Assembly: GCF_000960475.2 (NCBI RefSeq)
Contig: NZ_JZDQ02000048.1
Span: forward strand, 1-43,064
Direction: 5' to 3'
DNA: 43,064 bases
Source: Nocardioides luteus
Lineage (GTDB): Bacteria; Actinomycetota; Actinomycetes; Propionibacteriales; Nocardioidaceae
A program made the translations under genes and the position numbers. The stretch's first letter is position 1. Each line of letters starts with the position of its first letter. Positions 14,825-23,451 of the stretch are shown piece by piece. A model generated the notes under the pieces. It searched no databases and was not told the DNA's origin. It was given only the letters and a program-made list of their open reading frames with translations.

Positions 14825-17800
14825 TCACTCCTGTCTCAGCGTGGTGGTCACGTAGGGCACCAGACGCACCGGCCCGGTGAGCCCGTAGCTCTGCCGGGTC
14901 GCCGTGCCGTAGACCGACGGGGTGACGGTGCGCAGCCGGTTGAGCAGCGTCGAGGCCACCTCGATCTCGATCGTGTTGACTCCGGCGACCAGGGCGTCGC
15001 CGAGGTCGACGACCGGGTCCATCGGGTCGCAGGGTGGCAGCAGCTCGCCGTTGACCCGGACGCGGAAGGTGTCGTTGACGTCGCCGAGCTCCAGGTAGGC
15101 GCCGTCGTCCGCGGTCCAGTCGGTGCCGAGGTCGACGCTCGTGCGGTAGCGACCGATGCCGGAGACGTCCTCGAGGCCGGCGACCTTCGACCAGGCCTGC
15201 GGCGCCGCGAGCTCGCGCGTGACGACCTCCTTCGAGGTGGCGAGATCCTTCGGGTCGGCGTCGTTCGCCGGCTTCCAGTCCTCGAGCTCGAGGCTCCACG
15301 AGGCCGGGGTCACGGGTTCACGGACCCGGTCGACGGTGACGTTCACCGTCCGTCCGTCGGCTTCGGTCAGCTCGAAGCTGCCGGCGGTCGTCGTGCGTAG
15401 CGCGACGTTGGCGCCCCGCGCCACCACGGCTTGGCCAGCGGTGGCGACGGGGAGTACGGAGCGGGCCACGCCCGCGCCCGGGGCCGCGAGGGCGACCACG
15501 GTGGACTGCCCGGGAACGAGGTCGACACGGACCCGGATCCGGTCGCCGGCACGCTCGTAGCCGGCGATCCGGGTGATCCGGCCGCTCCACGCATCCAGCA
15601 GCCACGGCACGGCGGCGCGGTCGGTGGCGGTCAGCCAGACGTCCTGCTGCACCGGGTTGAGCCGCCGGTTCTCGGCGTGCCTCGCGTTGGCGAGGTAGTA
15701 GAGGTCGACCTCGCCGGCGACCCGGTGGACGTGCATCACCGTGGAGTCGGCGTGCTCGACGTCGCGTACGACACCGAGAGCGGCCAGCGCGTTGCCGACC
15801 TCGGCCTCGGGGACGGTGCGGGTGGTCGGCAGGGCGCCGATCTGGGCCATCACTGCGCGAACCTCGGCGGTCGCCGCGGCGTCGTCGCGGCCGGCCGAGG
15901 TGACCTGCGACCAGTCGCCGATGAGCACGATCGGCAGGCCCTTGCGGCCGAGCGCGAGCAGCCGCTTCGCGCCGTCGATGTCCATCGTGAACGCGTTGCC
16001 GCGCAGCGAGTCCGGGCCGACGACGACGGCCTTGTAGGCCGGTCCGCCGGGCGCCAGACGGCCGTTGGCGACGTCGACGCCGTCGAGCGCCAGCAGGGAG
16101 GCGCTCACGAAGGAGTGCGACCAGCCGAGCTTGGTGCCGTTGTTGGTGATCCACTGCGGGCCGATGCCGGTCGAGGCCCAGCCCTTGTGCCGCCAGAACG
16201 CGACGTCGTACTTCGCGGCGCCGGTCTGCAGGACCAGCTGGGTGCGGGCCAGGTAGGCCGCGATGCCGGGGACGTGCTGCCACTGCGGGGTCCGCGGGCC
16301 CCAGGCCTCGCCGAAGCCGATCGCGTTGTTGTAGTAGGGCGAGAAGGCGGCGAAACCCGGCCAGGTGACGTCAGGAGCCTTCGCGTACGGGAAGCCGTGG
16401 ATCATCAGCTGGTTCACGCCCGCGACGAAGATGCTGTTGATCGTGAACAGGGCCTGGTTCTGGGCGGTCGGGCTGGTGCTGTTGGCGCCCCAGGTCGTGT
16501 TGTAGGCCGCGCCGTTGTAGCAGATCGCCTCGCAGGAGAGGACCGTGTGGCCGGCCAGGTCGCGGCCGGCCGCCATCACCCGGTAGTCGTCGAGGTTCTT
16601 GAAGCCGAGCGACTCGGTCTCCGGCACGTCGACCACCGCCGCGTGCTGCATGGTGTCGGTCTCCAGGCCGTACGGCTGGATCCGGATGCCCATGCCCAGC
16701 GACTTCGCGAACTCCTGCATCGGACGCAGGTGCTGGTCGCGGTAGAGGTCGGAGAGGACGATGTTGTAGTCGTCGCGGATCTCGTTGGTGCGCAGGGCGT
16801 CCGCGGTCGCGGGGTCGGCGGCCGCCAGGGAGAACTGGTACTTCTCGTCCTTGTCCAGCACGAACGGCAGCCACGGCCGCAGGTCGTAGCCGTGCCTCGC
16901 CTGGAACTCGTCGAGGAGGTCGCGCGTCCAGATCGTCGCGTCGGTCTCGATCTCCAGCGAGTCCTCGAAGAGGTAGCCGCCGGCTTTCCGGAGCAGGGTC
17001 CGCAGCTCGCCGTCGAGGAGGCGGTCCTGCCACAGGTCGATCACCTTCTGCGCGCCGCGGCGGCTGAAGTGGTCGACCACGTAGGCGCGCGGCGAGGTGT
17101 GGGGACCCGCCTCCGGCTCCTGGCCCGAGCCGCGCTGCCAGGTGGCGAGCAGGACCCAGGTGGCACCGGCCGGCTCCGCCGGCGCGGTCCAGGTGAGGTG
17201 CTCGCCCTCGACGCTCGCGCTGAGGTCGAGATAGGAGGCCGGGTCGAGGATCGTGCTGGTGACGTTGTTGTTGCGGTCGCGTACGTAGCCGGTGATGCGG
17301 TGCGCCTGAACGGTGACCAGCTCCGAGCGGGTCACCGAGGGTGCCGGCTCCACCACGGGCTCGGGCAGAGCGGCGTCATACGTCGAACCGGCCGCGACCA
17401 CGGCCTGCCCGTGCACCAGCTCGGTGCAGGCCGCGTCGTCGTCGGGAGTGATCGTCGGGACCGCCGCGGGCCACGACGGACCGACGGTGACGTCGACGCG
17501 TACGCCCCGCTTCGCGGCCTGGGCGAGGGCCGCCTTCACGCCGGCGACCCACGGGGCACTCCCCCAGCCGTACGTCGCGACGTCGATGTCGATGTTGCGG
17601 GCGCGCAGGCTGTGGGTGACGTCGGCGACCTCCAGCACGCCGAAGCCGGCGTCGGCGACCTGGTCCACCTCGCGCGCGATCTCGGCCGGGTCGACCAGGC
17701 CGTGCGGCCACCACCAGCGGAAGCCCGCCGCGGTGGTGGTGCCGGGCTTGCGGAAGGACTTCGTGAAGGCGTCGGGCAGGCCGGTGGTGATCCCCGCTTC

Positions 17801-17920
17801 GGCGGCCTGGGCAGGGGCGCTGCCGACGGCGCCGGTGACCGCGGCGGTGCCGAGCGTGGCGGCCGCGGCACCGAAGAGCGCGCGCCGGGTGAGCCGGGGG
17901 TCGGTGAGGGAGTCGGTCAT
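14825..17920 (-). CDS. Secreted alpha-L-rhamnosidase, GH106-like
   Basis: 1031 residues. A Tat signal (TRRALFGAAAATLGTAAVTGAVGSAPAQA, given here in parts: twin Arg at 11-12, cleavage near residue 39) sends it out folded. GH106 landmarks: FRWWWPHGLVDPAEI near 67, followed by an (alpha/beta)8-type region with VADAGFGVLEVADV, the segment LFEDSLEIETDATIWT and GYDLRPWLPFVLD, a conserved acidic SCEAICY, and INSIFVAGVNQLMIHGFPYA. The C-terminus (about 880-1031) is a galactose-binding beta-sandwich (YLELGDVNDTFRVRVNG). It should release L-rhamnose from plant glycosides or polysaccharide. Coupled to rhaB by an ATGA overlap, which supports the substrate assignment. Confidence 0.78.
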   Translation of the reverse strand: MTDSLTDPRLTRRALFGAAAATLGTAAVTGAVGSAPAQAAEAGITTGLPDAFTKSFRKPGTTTAAGFRWWWPHGLVDPAEIAREVDQVADAGFGVLEVADVTHSLRARNIDIDVATYGWGSAPWVAGVKAALAQAAKRGVRVDVTVGPSWPAAVPTITPDDDAACTELVHGQAVVAAGSTYDAALPEPVVEPAPSVTRSELVTVQAHRITGYVRDRNNNVTSTILDPASYLDLSASVEGEHLTWTAPAEPAGATWVLLATWQRGSGQEPEAGPHTSPRAYVVDHFSRRGAQKVIDLWQDRLLDGELRTLLRKAGGYLFEDSLEIETDATIWTRDLLDEFQARHGYDLRPWLPFVLDKDEKYQFSLAAADPATADALRTNEIRDDYNIVLSDLYRDQHLRPMQEFAKSLGMGIRIQPYGLETDTMQHAAVVDVPETESLGFKNLDDYRVMAAGRDLAGHTVLSCEAICYNGAAYNTTWGANSTSPTAQNQALFTINSIFVAGVNQLMIHGFPYAKAPDVTWPGFAAFSPYYNNAIGFGEAWGPRTPQWQHVPGIAAYLARTQLVLQTGAAKYDVAFWRHKGWASTGIGPQWITNNGTKLGWSHSFVSASLLALDGVDVANGRLAPGGPAYKAVVVGPDSLRGNAFTMDIDGAKRLLALGRKGLPIVLIGDWSQVTSAGRDDAAATAEVRAVMAQIGALPTTRTVPEAEVGNALAALGVVRDVEHADSTVMHVHRVAGEVDLYYLANARHAENRRLNPVQQDVWLTATDRAAVPWLLDAWSGRITRIAGYERAGDRIRVRVDLVPGQSTVVALAAPGAGVARSVLPVATAGQAVVARGANVALRTTTAGSFELTEADGRTVNVTVDRVREPVTPASWSLELEDWKPANDADPKDLATSKEVVTRELAAPQAWSKVAGLEDVSGIGRYRTSVDLGTDWTADDGAYLELGDVNDTFRVRVNGELLPPCDPMDPVVDLGDALVAGVNTIEIEVASTLLNRLRTVTPSVYGTATRQSYGLTGPVRLVPYVTTTLRQE

Positions 17921-19419
17921 GTGGGGGCCTTCTTGTCGATCAGGTCAGAGATGCGGGCCTCGGCGGCGGCCCAGTCGAGGCCGTCGCGCGGCTCGAAGCG
18001 GCGTACGTCGTAGGAGCGGCGGACGAGGTCCCGCATCGCGGGCAGGTCGGGCAGGTCGGCTCCGAGGGACCTGCCCTGGATCAGCACGTTGCCGAGCGCG
18101 GCCGCCTCGACCGGACCGGCGAGCACCGGCAGGCCGCAGGCGTCGGCGGTGAGCTGGCAGAGCAGCTCGTTCTGCGAGCCGCCGCCGACCACGTGGACGA
18201 CTGCGGGCGAGGTGCCCGCGAGAGCGGCCGCGGTGCGGACGTGGCGGCGGTAGGCGACGGCGAGGCTGTCGAGGATGCAGCGGGTGACGGCGGCCGGCGA
18301 GTGCGGGATCGCCTCGTCGGACTCGGTCGCCAGCGCGGCGATCCGCTCCGGCATCGGGTCGGCCGAGGTGCTCGGGAAGAGCAGCCGCGGGTCGTTGATG
18401 TCGACGACCGTACGCAGCGGCTCGAGCTCCGCGGCGGCCGCGAGCAGCGCGTGGAGCTCGGCGTCCCGGTAGCTCCGCTCGCGCCAGGAGCGCAGCGACT
18501 CGGACAGGACCCACAGGCCCATCACGTTCTTGAGGAATCGGATGGTCCCGTCGACGCCAACCTCGTTGGTGAAGTCGGCGAGCCGGGCGTCCTCGGTCAG
18601 CACCGGCCGGTCGAGCTCGAGGCCGACCAGCGACCAGGTGCCCGAGGAGATGTAGGCAAAGTCTCGGGCCTCCGCGGGGACCGCGACGACCGCCGAGGCG
18701 GTGTCGTGCGAGCCCACCGCGACCACGGGCACGTCGGTGCTGACACCCAGCTCGTCGGCGACGTCGGGCAGCAGCGGACCGAGGAGGGAGCCCGGGTCCC
18801 GGAGCGGCGGGAGGATCCCTCCGGGGAGACCGAGCTCCTGGCACAGGTCGAGCACCCAGGTGCCTCGACGGACGTCGTAGAGCTGGGTGGTCGAGGCGTT
18901 GGTGCGCTCCGCGCCGATGGCGCCGGTCAGCCAGTAGCCGAGCAGGTCGGGCAGCAGCAGCATCGTCTCGGCGGAGTCGAGGGCGCTGGTCCCCCGCGCC
19001 GCGACGAGCTGGTAGATCGTGTTGAACGGCAGCTGCTGGATGCCGGTGATGCCGTAGAGCGTCGCTGCGCCGATCTGGGCGACGACCTTCTCCGCGATCC
19101 CCTCGACGCGGGCGTCGCGGTGGCTGAAGACCTGGCCGAGGAGCTGGCCGTCGTGGTCGAGAAACCCGTGGTCGATCGCCCAGGAGTCGATCCCGACGCC
19201 GTCCAGCGGCCCGGTCCGGGCGGCCTCGCGGATGCCGGCGAGCACCTCGCGATGGATGTCGAGCACGTCCCAGAAGAGCGAGCCGCGGACACGTACGGCT
19301 GCGTTGGGGAAGCGGTGCAGCTCGTCGAGCTCGACCCGGTGACCACCGATCCGGCCGGACATCACCCGGCCGGAGGTGGCACCCAGGTCGACCGCAGCGA
19401 CCCTGACGTGTTTGCTCAT
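17917..19419 (-). CDS. rhaB: L-rhamnulokinase
   Basis: 500 residues, FGGY carbohydrate kinase family, usual length for RhaB. Two actin-like halves are visible: the phosphate-binding strand VAAVDLGATSGRVM at the N-terminus, the substrate region GIDSWAIDHGFLD (about 75-87), AVGSHDTASAVVAVP with the catalytic Asp of HDTASA, SSGTWSLVG, and the adenosine motif VVHVVGGGSQNELLCQLTA. It phosphorylates L-rhamnulose at O1 using ATP. ATG 19419 overlaps the rhaEW stop and its own stop overlaps the rhamnosidase start, both ATGA. Confidence 0.94.
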   Translation of the reverse strand: MSKHVRVAAVDLGATSGRVMSGRIGGHRVELDELHRFPNAAVRVRGSLFWDVLDIHREVLAGIREAARTGPLDGVGIDSWAIDHGFLDHDGQLLGQVFSHRDARVEGIAEKVVAQIGAATLYGITGIQQLPFNTIYQLVAARGTSALDSAETMLLLPDLLGYWLTGAIGAERTNASTTQLYDVRRGTWVLDLCQELGLPGGILPPLRDPGSLLGPLLPDVADELGVSTDVPVVAVGSHDTASAVVAVPAEARDFAYISSGTWSLVGLELDRPVLTEDARLADFTNEVGVDGTIRFLKNVMGLWVLSESLRSWRERSYRDAELHALLAAAAELEPLRTVVDINDPRLLFPSTSADPMPERIAALATESDEAIPHSPAAVTRCILDSLAVAYRRHVRTAAALAGTSPAVVHVVGGGSQNELLCQLTADACGLPVLAGPVEAAALGNVLIQGRSLGADLPDLPAMRDLVRRSYDVRRFEPRDGLDWAAAEARISDLIDKKAPT

Positions 19420-21446
19420 CGCAAGAAGGCGGCGGCGACGCCGGCGTCGACGGGCACGTGCAGGCCGGTGGTGTGGGTCAGGTCCGGGCCGCAGAGCACG
19501 AAGACGGCGTTGGCGATGTTCTCCGGGAGCACCTCGCGCTTGAGCAGGGTGCGCTGGGCGTAGAACTTGCCGAGCTCCTCCTCCTTGACCCCGTAGACCT
19601 CGGCGCGCTTGGCGCCCCAGCCGCCGGCGAAGATGCCGGAGCCCTGGACGACGCCGTCGGGGTTGATGCCGTTGACCTTGATGCCGTGCTCGCCGAGCTC
19701 GGCGGCCAGGAGGCGTACCTGGTGGGCCTGGTCGGCCTTCGCGGCGCCGTAGGCCACGTTGTTGGGCCCGGCGAAGAGCGAGTTCTTCGAGGAGATGTAG
19801 ACGATGTCGCCGCCCATCTCCTGCTCGATGAGCACCTTGGCCGCGGCCTTGGAGACCAGGAACGAGCCCTTGGCCATCACGTCGTGCTGGAGGTCCCAGT
19901 CGCGCTCGGTGGTCTCCAGCAGCGACTTCGACAGCGAGAGCCCGGCGTTGTTGACGACCAGGTCGACACCGCCGAAGGCGAGCACCGCGGCGTCGAGCAT
20001 CGACTGCACGGCGGCCTCGTCGGAGACGTCGGCGGCGAGGCCGACGGCGACGTCAGGGCCACCGATCTCGGCGGCCGCAGCCTCGGCCTTGGCGAGGTCG
20101 AGGTCGGCGATCACGACACAGGCCCCCTCGGCGGCCAGGCGCTTGGCGGTCGCCTTGCCAATACCGGAGGCCGCGCCGGTGACGAGCGCGACCCTTGTTG
20201 CCAGGGGCTTCGGGGCAGGCATCCGCTGGAGCTTGGCCTCCTCGAGCGCCCAGTACTCGATCCGGAACTTCTCCGACTCGTCGATCGGGGCGTACGTCGA
20301 GAGCCCCTCGGCCCCGCGCATCACGTTGATCGCGTTGATGTAGAACTCGCCGGCGACCCGCGCGGTCTGCTTGTTGCGGCCGAAGGAGAACATCCCGACG
20401 CCGGGGACCAGGACGATGAGCGGGTCCTTGCCGCGGATGGCAGGGCTGTTCTCATCGGCGTGGCGGTCGTAGTAGGCCTGGTAGTCCTCGCGGTAGGTCG
20501 TCGCGAGCTCCTTCAGATGAGCGACGCTCTCCTCGACGGTCGCGGTGGCCGGGAGGTCGAGCACCAGCGGCTTCACCTTGGTGCGCAGGAAGTGGTCGGG
20601 GCAAGAGGTGCCGAGCTCGGCCAGCCGCGAGTGGGCCTCGTGGGCGAGGAAGTCGAGGACCACCTCGGAGTCGTCGAAGTGGCCGACCATCGGCTGGTCC
20701 GCCGAGGCGATGCCCCGGATCGTGGGAGCGAGAGCCGCTGCCTTCGTACGCCGCTCCTGCTCCGGGAGGGCCGCGTAGCCCTCCAGCGCGGGACCGAACG
20801 GCTCGGCCTTGCTGTGCTCTTCGATGTAGGCCGCTGCGGTGTCGATGATCCAGAGCGAGTTCTTCTCGGCCTCCTCGGACGTGTCGCCCCAGGCGGTGAT
20901 GCCGTGGCCGCCGAGGATGCAGCCGACCGCCTGGGGGTTCTTCGCCTTGATCTCGGCGATGTCGAGACCGAGCTGGAAGCCGGGGCGGCGCCACGGCACC
21001 CAGACGACCTGGTCGCCGAAGATCGTGGTGGTCAGCGCCTCGCCGTCGGCGGCCGTCGCGATCGCGATGCCGGAGTCGGGGTGGAGGTGGTCGACGTGGG
21101 CGGCGTCGACGAGGCCGTGCATCGCGGTGTCGATCGAGGGGGCGGCGCCGCCCTTGCCGTGCAGGCAGTAGTCGAACGCGGCGACCATCTCGTCCTCACG
21201 CTCGACGCCCGGGTAGACGTCGACCAGTGCGCGCATCCGGTCGAGCCGGAGCACGGCCAGGCCGCTCTCCGTCAGGGTGCCGAGGTCGCCGCCGGAGCCC
21301 TTCACCCAGAGCAGCTCGACGTCCTGGCCGGTCACCGGGTCGGTCGCGGTGCCCTTGGCGGAGGTGTTGCCGCCGGCGTAGTTGGTGTTCTTCGGATCCG
21401 CGCCGAGACGGTTCGAGCGCGCGATCAGGTCTTCAGCAGTGGTCAT
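19416..21446 (-). CDS. rhaEW: Bifunctional L-rhamnulose-1-phosphate aldolase / L-lactaldehyde dehydrogenase
   Basis: 676 residues, a fusion. The class II aldolase/adducin domain (about 1-400) has the zinc-ligand signature HVDHLHPDSG and the later GGHGITAWGD. The SDR domain (about 415-676) has the NAD-binding TGAASGIG near 421-428, NNAG, and the catalytic Ser-Tyr-Lys of YISSKNS and VAYGAAKAD. RhaEW fusions are the established actinobacterial and Chloroflexus-type version of the pathway: rhamnulose-1-phosphate is split to DHAP and L-lactaldehyde, and the latter is oxidised to L-lactate. ATG 21446 was chosen because AAAGGA precedes it; the frame stays open farther upstream but overlaps rhaI. Confidence 0.94.
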   Translation of the reverse strand: MTTAEDLIARSNRLGADPKNTNYAGGNTSAKGTATDPVTGQDVELLWVKGSGGDLGTLTESGLAVLRLDRMRALVDVYPGVEREDEMVAAFDYCLHGKGGAAPSIDTAMHGLVDAAHVDHLHPDSGIAIATAADGEALTTTIFGDQVVWVPWRRPGFQLGLDIAEIKAKNPQAVGCILGGHGITAWGDTSEEAEKNSLWIIDTAAAYIEEHSKAEPFGPALEGYAALPEQERRTKAAALAPTIRGIASADQPMVGHFDDSEVVLDFLAHEAHSRLAELGTSCPDHFLRTKVKPLVLDLPATATVEESVAHLKELATTYREDYQAYYDRHADENSPAIRGKDPLIVLVPGVGMFSFGRNKQTARVAGEFYINAINVMRGAEGLSTYAPIDESEKFRIEYWALEEAKLQRMPAPKPLATRVALVTGAASGIGKATAKRLAAEGACVVIADLDLAKAEAAAAEIGGPDVAVGLAADVSDEAAVQSMLDAAVLAFGGVDLVVNNAGLSLSKSLLETTERDWDLQHDVMAKGSFLVSKAAAKVLIEQEMGGDIVYISSKNSLFAGPNNVAYGAAKADQAHQVRLLAAELGEHGIKVNGINPDGVVQGSGIFAGGWGAKRAEVYGVKEEELGKFYAQRTLLKREVLPENIANAVFVLCGPDLTHTTGLHVPVDAGVAAAFLR

Positions 21447-21463
21447 TGTCGTGTCCTTTGAAG

Positions 21464-22633
21464 TCACAGCCATCCGGCCTGGGTGCCGCCGACACGGGCG
21501 GCCTCGATCTGTTCCTGGTAGCCGCTGGCGAGGTAGGCGCGCATCGGGTCCGCGGGCAGGCCGTGGTCCTCCCGCCACCCGCCGAGGTCGGCGCGTACGT
21601 CGGTGTAGAAGGCGTCCATGAAGATCTCGTTGGCCAGGAGTACGTCGCCGTCCTCCTGTGCCCGGGCGAGAGCATCGGTGTCGAGGAGCAGCGCCCGTGC
21701 GGACATCTCCTGGACGTTGAGCACGGACCGGATCTGGCCCGGGATCTTCTTCTCGATGTTGTGGCACTGGTCGAGCATGAAGGCGACGCCGCCCTCCTTG
21801 ACCGGCTTGAACCCGCCGCCGCGGACCACCTCGACGAGGATCCGGAAGAGCTGGAACGGGTCGGCCGCACCGACGATCAGGTCGTCGTCGGCGTAGAAGC
21901 GGCTGTTGAAGTCGAAGGAGCCGAGCTTTCCGAGCCGCAGCAGCTGCATCACGATGAACTCGATGTTGGTGCCGGGTGCGTGGTGGCCGGTGTCGAGACA
22001 GACGACGGCCCGGTCGCCGAGCGCGCTGACCTGGGCGAACGAGGTGCCCCAGTCGGGGACGTCGGTGTGGTAGAACGCCGGCTCGAAGAACTTGTACTCC
22101 AGGACCAGGCGCTGGTCCTCGCCGAGGCGCTCGTAGATAGTGGCGAGGGACTCCGCGAGCCGGTCCTGGCGGCCGCGCATGTCGGCCTGGCCCGGATAGT
22201 TGGAGCCCTCGGCGAGCCAGATCTTCAGGTCGCGCGAGCCGGTCGCGTTCATCACCTCGATGCACTCGAAGTGGTGGTCGATCGCCTTCTGCCGGATCTT
22301 CGCGTCGGCGTGGGTGAGCGCTCCGAGCTTGTAGTCGTCGTCCTGGAACGTGTTGGAGTTGATCGTGCCGAGCGCGATGCCCTGGTCCTCGGCGTAGCTG
22401 CGCAGGGCCGCATAGTCGTCGACCTTGTCCCACGGGATGTGCAGCGCGACGCTCGGCGCAAGGCCGGTGAAGCGGTGGACGGTCGCCGCGTCGGCGACCT
22501 TCTCCTCGGGGGTGCGCGGCGTGCCCGGGGTGCCGAAGACCTTGAACCGGGTCCCCGAGTTGCCGTAGGCCCACGAGGGGACCTCGATCTCCAGGGCGGC
22601 CAGGTCGCCCGAGATCTGGTCGAACGTCGTCAT
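21464..22633 (-). CDS. rhaI: L-rhamnose isomerase (RhaI type)
   Basis: 389 residues, a TIM-barrel isomerase of the type found in Pseudomonas stutzeri and actinobacteria, distinct from E. coli RhaA. Metal and substrate segments: LHIPWDKVDD, GTINSNTFQD, LEYKFFEPAFYHTDVPDWG (first Glu a likely metal ligand), CLDTGHHAPGTNIEF and GSFDFNSRFYADDDL. It converts L-rhamnose to L-rhamnulose. First gene of the rhaI-rhaEW-rhaB-rhamnosidase-HTH-lutABC string. Start ATG 22633 behind GAGAGG. Its promoter and operator are annotated separately. Confidence 0.94.
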   Translation of the reverse strand: MTTFDQISGDLAALEIEVPSWAYGNSGTRFKVFGTPGTPRTPEEKVADAATVHRFTGLAPSVALHIPWDKVDDYAALRSYAEDQGIALGTINSNTFQDDDYKLGALTHADAKIRQKAIDHHFECIEVMNATGSRDLKIWLAEGSNYPGQADMRGRQDRLAESLATIYERLGEDQRLVLEYKFFEPAFYHTDVPDWGTSFAQVSALGDRAVVCLDTGHHAPGTNIEFIVMQLLRLGKLGSFDFNSRFYADDDLIVGAADPFQLFRILVEVVRGGGFKPVKEGGVAFMLDQCHNIEKKIPGQIRSVLNVQEMSARALLLDTDALARAQEDGDVLLANEIFMDAFYTDVRADLGGWREDHGLPADPMRAYLASGYQEQIEAARVGGTQAGWL

Positions 22634-22657
22634 CGGAGAGCCTCTCTAATCCGCGAG

Positions 22658-22671
22658 TTGAAAGGTTTCAA
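22658..22671. promoter_or_regulatory. LacI-type operator before rhaI
   Basis: TTGAAAGGTTTCAA: inverted TTGAAA/TTTCAA half-sites around two bases. The same 14-mer occurs before rhaT (35063-35076), with variants before rhaM and the LacI gene at 23452. It begins 12 bp downstream of the -10 box, where a bound repressor would block transcription. Confidence 0.8.
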
Positions 22672-22683
22672 AGCGCGCATCCG

Positions 22684-22712
22684 ACGTTAGTGGCGCACGT
22701 CACTTGCGTCAA
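22684..22712 (-). promoter_or_regulatory. rhaI promoter with CRP-like site in its spacer
   Basis: TTGACG (22712-22707), 17 bp, TAACGT (22689-22684) on the minus strand. The spacer and -10 edge contain AGTGACGTGCGCCACT (22704-22689), which matches the CRP/GlxR pattern TGTGA-N6-TCACA at seven of ten defined positions or so; the rhaT promoter holds a better match at the same place. Confidence 0.65.
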
Positions 22713-22852
22713 GTGGTGCGCGGGGTTCGTTTCGTTTCAGCGGGTGGCCGCGGCGACGTACGTGGGGCGGGGCGAGGTTGTGCCTTCGAGCCTCCGGGGC
22801 TGGCGCGCGATGCTCGTACGTTCGGAGGCGGCATGGCCGCAGCAACGGGTTC

Positions 22853-22951
22853 CCCCACTCCTGCGCACAGCTCCCCACCTCGGCGTCGTTTCCCCACCCT
22901 CCGGCGCATGGGGAAACGACATGAGGAGGGGGAATCTCCGCACCAGTGGGG
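22853..22951. repeat. Long imperfect hairpin element after rhaM
   Basis: Arms 22853-22896 (44 bp) and 22909-22951 (43 bp) around a 12-nt loop. The inner 12 bp, GTCGTTTCCCCA with TGGGGAAACGAC, is perfect and the outer CCCCACT/AGTGGGG pairs too. The arm carries CCCC boxes about every 19 bp. It starts 13 bp past the rhaM stop. The remaining 22713-22852 between it and the rhaI promoter shows no gene. Confidence 0.75.
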
Positions 22952-22964
22952 ATCGGTCGTGGTG

Positions 22965-23312
22965 CTAGGACCCTTCGGCCGCGCCCAGCTGATCCTCGAG
23001 GTGGAAGACCTCCTCGAGCCGGAGGAAGCCCTCGTCCGGAGCGACGCCGTCGAGGTCCTCGAAGAACTCCGCCATCTCGGCCTGCCAGCGGGCGTTGACC
23101 TCGGTCGCGGCCATCCCGGCCTGAGCAGCCTCGATGGAAGGCGTCTCCAGATAGCCGATCAGCAGCCCGTCGGCGCGCAGGAACAGCGAGTAGTTGTGCC
23201 ACCCGGTGTCTTTCAGTGCCTGGAGCATCTCGGGCCAGACGGCGGCGTGGCGTAGCTTGTACTCCTCCACGCGCTCGGCCTTGACCTGCAGCTGGAAGCA
23301 GACGCGCTCCAT
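22965..23312 (-). CDS. rhaM: L-rhamnose mutarotase
   Basis: 115 residues, a dimeric ferredoxin-like barrel protein. The active-site region EEYKLRHAAVWPEM places Tyr18 and His22 exactly where E. coli RhaM has them, and GWHNYSLFLRADGLLIGYLE follows. It interconverts the anomers of L-rhamnose so that the isomerase receives the form it uses. Transcribed alone toward the rhaI promoter region; start ATG 23312 with GGAGG. A promoter and LacI-type site precede it. Confidence 0.93.
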   Translation of the reverse strand: MERVCFQLQVKAERVEEYKLRHAAVWPEMLQALKDTGWHNYSLFLRADGLLIGYLETPSIEAAQAGMAATEVNARWQAEMAEFFEDLDGVAPDEGFLRLEEVFHLEDQLGAAEGS

Positions 23313-23324
23313 GACAACCTCCGG

Positions 23325-23373
23325 TGAAACGATTTAGAATCTGGACGATAGTGAGCCGGACGGAATCGGTCAA
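23325..23373 (-). promoter_or_regulatory. rhaM promoter and LacI-type site
   Basis: TTGACC (23373-23368), 17 bp, TATCGT (23350-23345) on the minus strand. Downstream lies TGAAACGATTTAGA (23325-23338), a degenerate relative of the TTGAAA/TTTCAA operator, seven bases after the -10 box. The layout matches the rhaI and rhaT promoters. Confidence 0.6.
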
Positions 23374-23416
23374 CCGGCAGATGCGTGGCTGCTCGCCACA
23401 GCCGCGGCCACCGGCC

Positions 23417-23440
23417 TATGCTGCGATTGAACGTTTCAGG
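23417..23440 (+). promoter_or_regulatory. Promoter and operator of the rhamnose LacI regulator
   Basis: TATGCT (23417-23422) is a -10-like box with no good -35. TTGAACGTTTCAGG (23427-23440) is a LacI-type operator variant just downstream and 11 bp before the regulator's GTG start. The arrangement predicts that the regulator represses itself. Confidence 0.55.
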
Positions 23441-23451
23441 AAGGAGCCCAG

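Noticed and set aside
15431..18013. 860-residue plus-strand open frame opposite the rhamnosidase
   Set aside because: Shadow frame with biased composition; the opposite strand has Tat signal, GH106 landmarks and coupled neighbours.
19416..22574. A single 1052-residue frame joining RhaEW to an upstream extension
   Set aside because: The upstream part lies over rhaI in another frame and has shadow composition; a good ribosome site and ATG at 21446 mark the true start.
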